A stretch of DNA of 20,233 nt, taken from positions 1 through 20,233 of the forward strand of contig MU266707.1 of assembly GCA_021014945.1 (NCBI GenBank). Reading direction: 5' to 3'. Source of the DNA: Leucogyrophana mollusca (lineage: Eukaryota; Basidiomycota; Agaricomycetes; Boletales). The position numbers and the translations under genes are program-made. The notes under the pieces were generated by a model that was not told where the DNA came from, made no database searches, and saw only the letters and a program-made list of their open reading frames with translations. Of this stretch, positions 1 through 10,495 are shown piece by piece (within the stretch, counting starts at the first letter, position 1; each line of letters opens with the position of its first letter).

Positions 1-95
1 AGTGTGGGATGATCTATGATAGCTTCCATGCGATCTTTGAACAGCTGGGCCAACGTTAAGTGACACGAAACAGACACCCGAGAAGACTTACCCTG
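1..95. repeat. Left arm of perfect 95-bp inverted repeat
   Basis: These 95 bases are the exact reverse complement of 20139-20233; I compared them base by base and found no mismatch. The match begins at the first base of the window, so the repeat may continue outside. In the right copy the same bases hold the last visible exon (44 bases), the preceding 47-bp intron and the last four bases of the exon before that. The arm is therefore a piece of a protein-coding gene, not a typical short transposon end. Identity of an intron sequence in both arms points to recent duplication or gene conversion. Confidence 0.95.
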
Positions 96-324
96 TAATC
101 CCGGGATTGGGGTACCAGCCGTGATTTAGGCGCATACGTACTGACGACCCCGTCGGGGATCGGCTTGAGATGGAGCGTGCTCGGCGGGGCATTGCCTTGA
201 CTGGGTTGTTGGCCTTGGCACCTGGCCCAAATATATCCTGTTTGTAATGTTAAAACAGCGGATGTGCAAGTAAGAGAACGAAACGTTCACCGGAATGACA
301 CCAGTGATCGGTTTCGAGGGATCC
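1..324 (-). pseudogene. Internally deleted inverted copy of the right-edge gene
   Basis: Read on the minus strand, this stretch is a mosaic of the gene at 18161-20233. Block A, 1-95, equals 20139-20233 reversed. Block B, 96-128, equals 19955-19987 reversed. Block C, about 129-324, matches 18513 to about 18795 reversed, with an inner gap of about 80 bp and scattered substitutions, several of them C/T. The join between A and B skips about 150 bases of the right copy; the join between B and C skips about 1.16 kb. Homology stops abruptly at a GGATCC at 319-324. No open frame runs through all blocks, so it cannot make the right-edge protein. It is a deletion derivative, comparable in form to a non-autonomous transposon copy. 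That comparison is inference. Confidence 0.85.
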
Positions 325-416
325 TTTGCGACGAATCCATGTGTCGTCAGCGGTGAACTTCGCCTCGTCGTGACTCCAGCGATTTGCGACGAATGGATCA
401 GTGTCGTCCACGGTGA
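325..416. repeat. Two-copy degenerate tandem repeat beside the left arm
   Basis: The core TTTGCGACGAAT occurs at 325 and again at 383 (period 58), each followed within about 10-14 bases by GTGTCGTC and then CGGTGAAC. It abuts the point where homology with the right end stops (324). Sub-terminal repeats bound by transposase are a known feature of CACTA/EnSpm elements, but only two copies are visible here, so that role is speculation. Confidence 0.55.
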
Positions 417-778
417 ACACATGTTCGGAGTCGATATGTTGGGATGCAGCTGAACGCGGATGGATGAGTAGTATACTTGACAAAGATGAGTAGTGCTGTA
501 AACCCTGATGTCCTTTCGATTTCGGGATACTCCGAGTCAGTGGCCCGACCGCCCTCAAAATGATGTAAAGACACGTAAAGACCAATATTGCCAATAATAC
601 TGTAAACGTTTAGCGCTTAGCCTCAGCGACAAAGACCTTGTTCCCTCTGCAACTTCTTGCATCGCAAACCCACAACCGACATCAGCAGCGCAGTGCAAAA
701 CCCTAGCGAAGCTCTATACGTCGTACAACGTCATTAAACCATGTCACTCTTGCGATCAGCTCTACTCGCAATCGATTG
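417..778. other. Intergenic stretch between left repeat and transposase 3' end
   Basis: About 360 bases lie between the tandem repeat and the stop codon of the Tnp2 gene. I see no gene, RNA or clear element terminus here. It probably holds the 3' untranslated region of the transposase gene, which reads leftwards. I looked for a CACTA-type end pairing with the far side of the transposase gene and found none in the expected orientation. Confidence 0.5.
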
Positions 779-3700
779 TCAGCCAAGACAGGGTATGAAC
801 ATGGTGGTACTCACCCTGTCGAGTGACAAGATAACCCGTAACGGTGCGGAGATCGTATCTGAGGTGAACGGGCAGGTTGCAGCGTGGCTGACGATATCGG
901 TCAGTTTGATTACTATCGGCTGTGCTTCGAAACTATCGTAGCATAATCGGGCATCCAGAAGCGGGTAGCGCCTATATGGGTCATGAACCACCTCGCCCGC
1001 GGGGAGTTCGCAGAAGACTTTGATCACCAGAAAGAACTCCGAGATGCTGCTGGGTGGGCTTGCCCTTGAGTGGAGAAAGATCTGATCGATACACCCCGCA
1101 CGAACAGTCTGGCTCAGAAAGGACTTGAACAGAATGTAACTGTTTCCACGGTGCTTTTTAGCAATAGCAAAAACTATACCGTTGAACTTGACCATTTTTC
1201 GATTTTGAGCTGTCGGCTGCAAGAAAGTCATCCACGGCTTGGGTGTGTTACGAGAAGACTGAAACTGTTGTGCGGGAGAAGAATAGTTAATGCGCTGCAG
1301 GAGGCCGGCATAGACGTCCTCGTTAAGAACCTCGAATGGCGTTGGGTCTGGAGTTGCCGGGTCGTTGCGGGACTCTGCACCCATTGCAGCCAAGTCGCTC
1401 AGCAGAGTTCCCTTGAAATCCGAGGTGAAATACTGCTGGATAAGGGGACCTATCTCATCGAATGACTCCGGGAGATCCACTCTTGACAGGAGTGACTTCA
1501 AGTTCGATCCCCGACAGAAAGAGCGTATGAAAGTGAGTTCAAGCTCATCTATGTCAAAGTTAGCGACAAGAATGCTGATATCGAAGTCAAACCAACCAGG
1601 TTTATTGTTGGTATGGGCTCGCTGTAAAATCCCATTAAAGCGTTCGAATGGGAAAGACCACCATCCGTGAACTGGTCCAAATGAACGCAAACATTCTGGA
1701 ATGTGCAAGGATAGATGGTGATTTGTCACCAGGACAGCCTTTCCAAACAACTTAACCACGCCATCGAGATACTGGACGAGATGTTGCTGAACGATGCGAA
1801 TATGGGTTTCTGATGTCGACCTCATGGTAGCCCAACGGACTGCGGTGACGAGCGCTATGTAATTTTCCAGAAGCTCCCGTTCCCGCTCCGTTGGCAATGC
1901 CTGGCCCCAAAGGCGACACAGGGTGATGACAAGATTGACCGTTCCCGCAGTACGCCACTGGTCAGCCTTCAGCTTCCCGTGACTTGCACAGCCCAGGTTA
2001 CGTGGCGCGCGATTCATCCAACTGGGGAGGGTAGTCTGTGCCATGTCCGACCACACCTCGCTCAAGACTTCATGGTTCAAGACCACAGTTTTGGCCTTAG
2101 ACCAGGCCGTGGATAGGTCAACGACAGGTCGGGAAAACGCCCTCGGACACCGTATCTCGGGTTTGTTGAAGTTCAGATACTACACCAGATCGTCAATCGC
2201 AAACAACAAAAGTCCGGCCAACTGATTCACTTACCCAATCCAGGATAGCATCCACATACGCCTGCTTCGAGATCACCTCTCGTCCTTGCTGCTTCAGTAC
2301 GTCCTCGTCCGGGAGATTCCTAGGCTCCACGTTGTTCGCGCGGGCAAAAGCTATGACGTAGCCTTTGCGAAGTTTACCGAGGGCGCTCCGCGAGCCTCGT
2401 AGAATGGCTTCCAGACCTTCCTTGATATTTTCCTCCTGTTCTTTCGTTGAATGGGGCGGGATCCTTTTCTTCTCCGGGTCATCGACGCCCCCATCCATTC
2501 CGAGGATATCACGGCAATGGCGCTGCAGTTCGCCCAAGAATAAATTGTGCATGGAATCCACGACTGCGAATTTCGTGGGATCCCAGTACGGCAGACGCAG
2601 CAGCTCCGACCACCTGATGCCATGCAGCTTGACTAGATTCTTCCGAATGGTCTCGTTGGCTGCATCCCTGACTTGTACGGCGATAGCTATATGTTCTTCC
2701 TTCGTTCGTCGACCCCACGAGTTAACGTTAAAATTGGCGATATCGCGCTTACGTTGAGTACAGAAGGAGCAGAAGGCCTCTGCTGAAGCAGACGCAAAGC
2801 CGGCAAGTTTTCGTAAAGCGGGAACGTCGCAAACCACAGGGATAACGGCGCATCTGACAAGGCATCCGAACGGCGACGTTGCTGTTTTCGTAAACCGGAA
2901 TCCGGGTGTCCAGCATCGGATCAGATCGTCCACCAGCGGCCGCATCAGATGGTTAAGATGGTCGAGAGAGGGCTCTTTGGGGCCGGGTATAATCCCCGCG
3001 ATGTACAGATTCTCGACTCGATAGCGTAAGTGGATCGGAAGATTGTGGCATACCAGATAGATTGCCCCAACAGACACGTGCGAGCTATTCTTCCTACTCC
3101 CCCAGGGTGAAAACCAATCCACGAACAGGCTGAAGACCAACCGGAGTTCTCCGTCGATAGCTTCAACGAACTTCTCTCCGTTTGGGCCCTTGAAGTCTCG
3201 GAATACTTTTCCTGACCAAGTATCTGTCATCCGCATGTCCGACGCCTGCATGCCGTTAGGGGTACGGGCCAGAAGGGGAGGGATCTCAGGGCGACTGAGG
3301 AGTCGGCCGAACCATGACGAGAGTGGTTGGTAGTTGAAACGGGATATAGGCACACATGGTTTACCGGTTTCCTTGTGTCGAAGCAAGTTGGTACCACACA
3401 TTGAACTGGCGGGGGTCTCTCGAAACGTACAGAACTCGGGAAATGACCCATTCTTTCGCGGGGAGTAAATGCTATGGCACTGGCGACAGCAGGCGTAGGA
3501 GATGAGTTCGGGGTCGAGATCAAAATGATCCATGGCGGTGCGTATATCGCGAGGCCATCCGGATATCAAATCCTCCATCTGCTTTTGGAGTTTCCTCTGA
3601 ACCTGCACCTTTTGCTCACTAGCCTTTAGGACCGTTCCCAACGCCGATACGACGACGATACGGAGAGATTGCAGGAGAAAATTGGAGTGGTCTCTTGAAA

Positions 3701-4689
3701 GGCCACCTAAGACGTGCAAGGCAACGGCAGCAAGTAATGCTGTCAGTAGAGGTGGGGCAATATGAGCTATCTGCGCGAACTTGTCAAAGCGGTGGGCTAC
3801 GAAAAGCACAAACTGAGTCAATCCAATGATATGCGGAGTGTGCATTTCACGCACCCGTGTCAAAAACCAATGGGAAATGTGACCGTGAACTGACGCCGGC
3901 ATCGCGCATCATGGTGACCTCCGTGGCTTGGCGCATCCATTCGTCTGATACAATCTGATCAAGATATTGCTGATGCGCTTGGACCTCGAGTGTCAGAGTC
4001 CTTCTGGCATCTTGAATGACGGTGTTTCCCCCGCACTCGACATTATTGAGCAGCTCGATAATTTTCTGTGTTCCCGATCGATATTGAACAAAGAAAGCGG
4101 ATCCTTTGACGTCCAGATCAGGAATAGGGTCGAGTGTGGATGTGGGCTTCCGAACGAATGTCAAGGGCTCCCGCGGAAGAAAAAAAGAGTCACGCTGAGC
4201 GCAGAAAAGTTCTCCGTACTGTTCGATCTGCTTGAGCCGTGGATCTACATCTTCAACGTCATTGGCTATGATCGGATGAGATTTGATTGACAGGGCAAGA
4301 AATGTACACAACCCACGTTTCTCAGAGACCTGAGCCTGTTCACCCTCACCTCTGCTTGTCCGATGGGTCAATTTGATGCCGCATGCAGGTGGCAAGGAGG
4401 AGCGAGCTGTCACGGCCGAGTCTTCCTCAGCGCCTTGTGCGGCCATGATCGTGGCCCCCATAATGATATGCTCCGGATCTTGCTGATATTCGCGATCCCG
4501 TTGGGATACAGGGCCTTGCTGGAAATCGGAGGGTAGCAGGGCCGAGGCAATCTTGTCTTCTTGTTGATGCCTTAAATACGTGCTCGGCGGAACGTTCTGT
4601 CCAGGAGACTTGATCTGAGTAAAGGGATCTTGTACCGACTTCGCTCCGCAACCATACACAGTGCAAAGACACCGCTTGGTAGGTCCCAT
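779..4689 (-). CDS. Tnp2-family (CACTA/EnSpm-like, Transposase_21) transposase, complete
   Basis: Predicted exons are 4689-3895, 3812-2235 and 2179-779, all in phase 0, giving about 1257 residues. This is typical for Agaricomycete Tnp2-like proteins. The family catalyses cut-and-paste transposition with an RNase-H-like DDE fold. The start carries a Cys-containing motif RCLCTVYGCGAK (residues 6-17). Residues about 373-405 hold a cysteine cluster (ACCRQCHSIY and later Cys) that may bind zinc. The core lies at about 490-710: FVDWFSPWG (Asp near 497, a candidate catalytic acid), IIPGPKEPSLDHLNHLMRPL near 539, CDVPALRKLAGF near 593, FCSFC near 612 and VVDSMHNLFLG near 682. FGPVHGWWSFPFERFNG near 958 is a second hallmark of this family. 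All three exons are open without stops, so the gene may be functional. Intron 1 (82 bp, donor GTCAGT) is the weakest part of the model; intron 2 (55 bp, GTAAGT...TAG) is strong. Divergently arranged with the WD40 gene at 5294. Confidence 0.9.
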
Positions 4690-5293
4690 CTAGCCTGAGG
4701 ATAATGCGATCAGTCGCGACGAACAAGGGTACTATCAGATGAATGGCAAAGGCGCACCGTGGCGGACGAGCGATCCAAACCGATGATATTTTGTTGGCGG
4801 AGTCGGATGCGGGATAGTTACAATCAGAGGAAAACGCCAATCCTTAGAATCTTCCTCGTTATGGAAAGCGATCTCGTATTTGAAACTAGCATGAACGTAT
4901 CGCAGTCACAATAAGTTCCAGTCTGTGATTGAATACGATCCACGCTCACACCTAAAAATTTCCTGCTCAATCCCCGGCACTAGCACATCCGTGACTGACA
5001 TAACTGAGCATATTCCAAGTAGGTACGTTGGTATGCCAGACTTACCGCGTGGGTGAGATACGGGTGTGCGACGTGAGAAACGCTATCATTGTCGAAAATA
5101 GACCCGCCTTCCAATTATCCTCAGCCCGAGAAGACGCCATGCCGTCTGGCCTGAACATGCCTGGGGTCGCCAACTTGAAGTTTTTTCGTACTTGCAGCGA
5201 CTGCTGTTAACATGTCAATGTTTCAACGCTGGTGCGGCTTTTGCCGAACCGATTTACGTTGCGACTGCATCAGATTCAAGTCCCCAGCTTTTC
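4690..5293. promoter_or_regulatory. Divergent intergenic region between transposase and WD40 gene
   Basis: About 600 bases separate the start codons of two genes transcribed away from each other, so both promoters should lie here. I see no clear TATA box, no structured repeat and no supported ORF. If the transposase belongs to its own smaller element, that element's right end should be in this interval, but I could not recognise it. Confidence 0.45.
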
Positions 5294-7195
5294 ATGTCTA
5301 CTGTCCAATCCTCCCCTTATATGCTGTTGCATACACTGGGGGAGCATACGGATTCCGTCAGCTGTGTTCGTTTCTCCCCCGACGGAAATCTCCTCGCCAG
5401 TGGTGGGGATGACGGAAACCTTATGATTTGGGATCCAAGTCTCGGACAACTTACTCATAGGATTATCATGGAAAGCCCCATCATATGCCTTGCTTGGGAT
5501 TATGCTGTTCCTGGTCGCTTATTTTGCGGATGCAAAGATGGAGCTCTTGTGCTCATCGACAACTTTGATGTGCGTCCAAACCCTCGGAATCGTTTTTTTT
5601 TTCACCAGTGACACATTAGCACAGCAAGAAGAACCCTCGCAAGTTGTCCAGACCGGCACCAAATCATCGGTCTATGTGATTTGTGTGGACAATATTTCAA
5701 ATGTCGTAGCGGTGGGAATAGGTTCTGAGGTTCACCTAGTGAAAGAATTCAAGATTCGTGAGCTCCGCCTTGCATATCCACATTGTGGTTGCTAACTTCA
5801 ATTCAGGCCAGTATGCCACATTCAAGATTCTCCCCTCACCTGATGAGATGCCGAACACCCCAGATTTCGCTGACCGTCGCATCCGGGCAAGGTCTCTCGA
5901 TTTCCTGCTAAAGAGTAATTCAGGAGATTCAGACCGTCTTATCGTGTCATACCTGAATCACGGTATCGTGTAAGTGCTCATTGACAGTTATCGTAGTATC
6001 CTTATGACCTTCATCTAGTTGCTGGGACGTTGAGACTAACACTCAATTGTGGCGAATTATCCCCATTCATCGCCATCGTCTCGTGTAAGTTGAGCTCGGC
6101 TAACGTTATCTATGTTTCTGACGAAGCTTTGTATTATAGCGGACACGCGAGTTTGTCACCTGACCAGCGCACCCTACTGGTATCCAACCTGAGCGAAGGG
6201 ATGGATTTGTACAATCTTGGACAATCACGGCCAATTCGCAGCTTCAAGTACACGTTGGACAGTGAAGCCAACTTCCCTCTTGAAGTTAGTTTCTTGCATG
6301 AAGGCGCCGCTGTCGCCTGTGGATCTCCTACCGGCGACGTCAATATTTGGGACAGTGCTACAGGGGAGCACCGACAAACTTTGACGCATGAAGGTATGAT
6401 AAAATCATACCCTGTTAAATTGACACAGCTGCAAACTGATAACCTGTAGGTACCCCGGTGCAGGCAATTACGGTATGAATGACCTTCAAGCACCCACACT
6501 CATTTTGATTTTCACATTCGAAGGCGCATCAACGTGAAGAAGCCGCATTCATCGTCACCGCAACGTCTGGTTCAGGCGAGCGTACCGTAATCAAGTTATG
6601 GAGGACCAAATTGGGTAGGACCATACTACATCGTGATCCGAGACAGCCTTAACACACTATTCCTTCCCCAGAACTGCAAGAGACCGTCTCTTGGTTCGGT
6701 CGCTTGAGTTTTCTGACGGTAAACAATGTTCGTACCTTTTGCCCCGTTGACTTACTAACAAACGCTAGCGGCAGAGACGCTCTCGACCTCCGAAGCAAAA
6801 TTGCCCCAGGGTTATTAAGGTTATTAACAGCTCGTTCCGCCGCATCTTCATCATAGCGGTGGTCATTGCCGTTTTTGCACTGGTTATACCCCATCTCCCC
6901 CTTATCGCGTTGACGGTGAGTGTGAGTGTCCGCCCGACGCATATCTATTTGGTGTACTAACTACTCTAGGCGGGATTATTGGCCGCGAAGGTGAGACACG
7001 CCGTTTGACGACATCTGACCGACTGACTAACCGACTTCTCAGGTTCGTCGCGTTGCTGGGGACTTCTGGAGTACTACTGGGAGTTTTTTCTGCGCACTGC
7101 CGGACGCACTTCTCGGGGGCTTGAAGACAGTGCTTCAATATCTGTTAGATACGCTGGAGGGTAATGATGACCAGAGAGACTTGGACGATTTGTAA
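5294..7195 (+). CDS. WD40-repeat protein with C-terminal membrane anchor (copy 1)
   Basis: Eleven exons fit cleanly: 5294-5569, 5625-5757, 5807-5969, 6019-6084, 6140-6393, 6450-6472, 6524-6614, 6672-6718, 6769-6915, 6970-6990, 7043-7195. The product is about 457 residues. All introns are 49-57 bp and GT...AG. The best WD repeat is at residues 15-48 (HTDSVSCVRFSPDGNLLASG followed by DDGNLMIWD). Weaker blades follow near 60-90 and 280-286 (GDVNIWD), and near 330 (TVIKLW). A hydrophobic segment at about 378-400 (IFIIAVVIAVFALVIPHL) sits after a basic stretch, so the propeller is probably held on the cytosolic face of a membrane. A short, partly amphipathic tail with an acidic end follows. WD40 propellers are protein-docking platforms; the partner is unknown. 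The chosen start is the first ATG in frame with the first WD repeat. The gene is paralogous to the one at 13469-15045. Confidence 0.85.
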
Positions 7196-7404
7196 TTCAT
7201 GTCAATATGGTAGGATATCGTGTATTGCACAGACGACGTAGGTAAATGCGTCTTAAATCTCTTTCAACACCATTCGGGTACGCACGACAAAACACATTTT
7301 ATATTTACGAGTGTAATGAACATGATTCAGCTTGTCGCTGCAAGTACATAGTTCCGGCAAAAGGGATGATGGATATTGAAGCAAAACCGACCACCGCTAG
7401 CTCG

Positions 7405-8584
7405 TCATTTCTCCTGATGTCCGCGTTCTGCAGAATTGTGGTGAGGGGGGAGCAAATCTGCGTCGTCGACGACTTCACCTTTGCCTCGTTTATTTTGCCG
7501 CCCTCTGTATGTCGACATGGTCTGCCTGGTTACCCAACTAGGTGTTCCGTCCACTAGCATACGCAACCGATGTTCTTCCAACAAGGGATGCGGTTCGTTG
7601 TCGTGTGCTTGTTTCCACTGTCCGTTGTCCCAAAGCCAAGCTGTATAGACGCCATTGAGATCGTACACAAAGATATCACCCCGGCGAACTTGAGGACAAG
7701 CTGGTGGCCGCTCGAGGGGCTCTGCACCAGCCTGTGTGTACCAGCCCATAACGAAATCTATGTTGCGAATCTTGTGCTCCAACCGAACAAGCCCTCGAGT
7801 TGGAACATCATTGGACGACGCAGAGATCTGACAGGACTCCTGGGAATGTGCTTGGCCCGACGGACGATCCGACCTTGGTGCATCCCTTGAATTGATATAT
7901 TGATCACCGTACCAACTGAAGGCTGAGCATTGGCGAGCTTACAGGTTAACAGGCACGACATGAGGTACAACGGCAGTGACGCGAGGAACGAGATTTTGGG
8001 ACGCTGAAGAGGGCCCGATTAGTTCACTCGTGTCACGAGGGACGGCGCCTTGGGCCACTGAAGAGTGCTCGATTGGTTCACTCGTGACGCGAGGGACGGC
8101 GCCTTGGGCCGTTGCAGAGGGCCCGATTGGTTCACTCGTGGCTCCACAGTTGCGGGAGATATCCGAAGCTTTTCAAAGCTCAGAGTTGTCAGTAGAAAGC
8201 TGAAGGACAGCTAATCAGTGACACACCTTGCGAATCACCCAACTCTTCCGCAGACTGACGTATCAGGGGAAAGCACTGCCGATGCACGGGTACCTCCTTT
8301 AACAAGGGTAAGCGTTGTATAAAACAAATCTTTGGCCCACTTACATCAACGTCAAGGTCACGGCGTTTTATCTCCACGACGTCCGAGTTGAGAGGCCGAT
8401 AGAGCGGGAACTGCTGTCGATGAATGGAGACAGGCTGTCGATTGCAAGAGTCTTGAGCGAACGGGCATTGTAAGAAGAATCAACGAATTACATCTATTTC
8501 CGTGTCGTGAAATGGTTTGTAAGGCGCAGATGTATTCCTGTAAACCTTCAAACGATAGGTGAGAGGCGTTCTTGTTGGAGCCAT
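7405..8584 (-). CDS. Unknown protein with three 18-residue repeats and Trp-rich C-terminal region
   Basis: Five exons join in frame: 8584-8492, 8434-8345, 8296-8227, 8168-7943, 7885-7405, giving about 319 residues. Start is ATG at 8584 (MAPTRTPLTYRLKVYRN). I do not recognise the family. The N-terminal 90 residues contain two similar phrases (VSIHRQQFPLYRPL and VPVHRQCFPLIRQS), suggesting a small internal duplication. Exon 4 encodes three 18-residue repeats of the type TSEPIGPSATAQGAVPRV. The last exon holds a compact block with conserved-looking aromatic residues (DFVMGWYTQAG, DIFVYDLNGVYTAWLWDNGQ), then a basic, acidic and His-rich tail. No signal peptide or membrane segment is evident. Intron 1 donor is GTAATT; the others are GTAAGT, GTGTGT and GTAAGC. 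It is convergent with the WD40 gene ending at 7195. A cytosolic or nuclear protein is the simplest guess. Confidence 0.7.
7978..8139 (-). repeat. Three tandem 54-bp coding repeats
   Basis: Three direct units lie at 7978-8031, 8032-8085 and 8086-8139, each exactly 54 bp and keeping frame. They encode TSEPIGPSATAQGAVPRV, TSEPIEHSSVAQGAVPRD and TSELIGPSSASQNLVPRV. The first two coding units are closest to each other. Length in multiples of three fits expansion under coding constraint. Confidence 0.9.
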
Positions 8585-8905
8585 TGAAAGTCGACGGGAA
8601 CCGGCGAAATCGAACACGAAAGAAAGTGAGAAGTTAACAAGAAAACGCTCTCACCTTTCCAGACAAAGCCAGCACTTTCATCGTGGTTTGGACAAAGAAC
8701 TTCGATCATAGACCTGGGGATGACTTGGGTGATTCCGAATTCGCTATGACAGGCACATGTGACCACATATTGTTATATTATAATTAACTTGATAATCTAT
8801 AAACCAAAATGGCCACAAGGGCATTTTCATTGCAAACGAGATGACAGCTGTAGTACAAGGACTTATACATGGGGATTGTGGCTAAAGTAGCCCAGAACAA
8901 ACGAA
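8585..8905. other. Intergenic stretch with an exon-like open frame on the minus strand
   Basis: An open frame from about 8766 towards 8640 on the minus strand reads CHSEFGITQVIPRSM and then CPNHDESAGFVWKG, and ends at a good donor (GTGAGA, about 8627). I could not join it in frame to the start of the gene at 8584. It may be an untranslated or alternative first exon, or chance. Around 8761-8815 the sequence is strongly AT-rich. Confidence 0.3.
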
Positions 8906-9848
8906 TTAAGCAGGTAAATGTGCCGAAATAACGAAAAGTAAAAAGATCGCCAACGCTGGAAGCGCCTTCTCAACACAAATCCAAAATCGCTGCAGTTCAA
9001 TCTCTACGAAAAGCAAATATGTAGTAGGCGAATGTACAGTGATATAGTAATATACCACCGCAACGAAAAATCCGAAACAGATTACAAGAATCCTGCTCAT
9101 AAGGAGCCTGACAGCCTGATGAGCCGGCTTCGGAAAGCCAACGAAAATTAGCAATAGACAGGATAAGTGGAGGTGGTACTGTGCGTCGAAGAACATACCA
9201 TAGAAACTGCGCGTGTCCGCATGACCGTGATGGTTTCTACCACGGTCCTCGCATTTCTTGATGCGTTACCTTGTACCACGGTGCTTTCGTCGGAATGGTT
9301 CGAAGTACTGTGATCGGAAGTATCCACGATGCTAGGCGGGGCCGACACCTCTCGGGCAACTTGGGGACGATGGAGGTTACGAGGACACACTTCGTTCAGT
9401 CTCTCGTGGAGCCGGAGGTTATCCTCGCTGAGCTACACTTCAGTCAGAACAAGCGTGAAGAACGGAGAGCATGAACGCATACAGTCCTTGCGTCTGCAAC
9501 CTGACTCGAAGTAAAGTGGCCTCGAGGAGACGACCTCTGCGAGTGTGAACCGTCCTAATAATGTCTAGCCCGTTAGCGTATGAAAGAGGTGGCGACCAAA
9601 AGATCCTGCTTACGTCGGGGACATCCTCGAGCTTTACTTTCGCTGTGATTTCACTGTCAGGGCGTTCCGAGTTGGGTTGTGCTTGGAGCACGACATTGTG
9701 GACCACGTAAAGTGAGCCTCGAGGTGCTGCGTTATTGCTTGGGCCAGTGAAATCACTATTGGCCTTTGAAGGAACAGCCGTCAGAACAAACACAAGTCAG
9801 ACACGGAGAACGTGAGCAAAGGAGATACTGGTGGTGACATACCTCCAT
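8906..9848 (-). CDS. Small coiled-coil protein with two C-terminal membrane segments
   Basis: The model has four exons: 9848-9843 (ATG GAG only), 9763-9506, 9432-9199 and 9127-8906, about 239 residues. The tiny first exon is chosen because no ATG exists in the next exon and its donor GTATGT is strong. Intron 2 could instead be 9500-9428, changing one residue. The N-terminal half is soluble (PPLSYANGLDIIRTVHTRRG). A short heptad-like stretch SEDNLRLHERLNEV lies near residue 90-104, followed by a Ser/Thr-rich region. The last exon encodes two hydrophobic segments, about 178-197 (ILVICFGFFVAVVYYYI) and 220-236 (ALPALAIFLLFVIS). This predicts a membrane protein with a cytosolic coiled-coil head. 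I do not recognise the family. Confidence 0.6.
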
Positions 9849-10495
9849 GTTCGAGTGAGTCGAGGGAGCGATTGACGAGTGTGGAGTGCCCAACCGTGAA
9901 ATCTAATTTGAGGGGCGGGGGAAACAAAGAGAATCGTGAAAGAACTTATACTGTGCTATGTTCTTTGTTCTTTCATCCATACCTACCACTCTTCTCTAAT
10001 CACATTTATCACATCGATTCCACCGTAATTTAAGCCTGGCTGGATAATCAGGGTGGCCTCGCATCCCGCTGACGTCCGAGCCTCGCAGTTGCCTCGAGTT
10101 TTCCCGGTTTGGAGTGAATCGCTCTGTGATGACGTCTGTCAGATATATAGTTTCAGGCTATGCACAGTGTGCACGCGGTACGATTGCATCTATGCGAGAT
10201 ATCTTTCTGGAACATGAAGGAGAATGATTGGGATTGACAGCTACTAGGTCTCGGGCGCAGATCTGGTTCCTTCACCCTTGCCTCTTATATTCTGCTTCGT
10301 CTGGTCTGTCCGATTCTTCAGATACATGGTCGCAAAATCCCGGGCGGGCCAGCAGTTTTCGTAGAGTGAGAGAAAAGAAAATTTGGATGCAGCCTAGAAT
10401 GACACTGTGTTAGTCGCCTCACAGAATCACGATACAGCTTACAGCGTCACAGAAAGCCTGTTTCGCTATTGGGCTTTGGCCGTGATATGGACGTG
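9849..10495. other. Gene-poor interval of about 650 bp
   Basis: No supported gene. Short open frames on the plus strand (for example 10228-10413) have no recognisable motif. The interval should contain the promoter of the gene starting at 9848, and the 3' region of the gene ending at 10496. A 13-bp direct repeat ATCACGATACAGC at 10426-10438 recurs at 10592-10604, with no visible meaning. Confidence 0.4.

Noticed and set aside
126..594. Two overlapping minus-strand frames of about 100 codons at the left end.
   Set aside because: They run through the deleted copy of the right-edge gene and the tandem repeat, partly across what is intron sequence in the intact copy.
489..4983. TAGTG near 489 and CACTA near 4978 as ends of a separate CACTA element around the transposase.
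   Set aside because: They are in the wrong orientation (CACTA should be at the left end, TAGTG at the right), and the flanking bases are not inverted repeats.
8548..8766. Minus-strand frame with CPNHDESAGFVWKG as first exon of the gene starting at 8584.
   Set aside because: Its donor phase does not match the downstream frame, and no acceptor could be found to join it.
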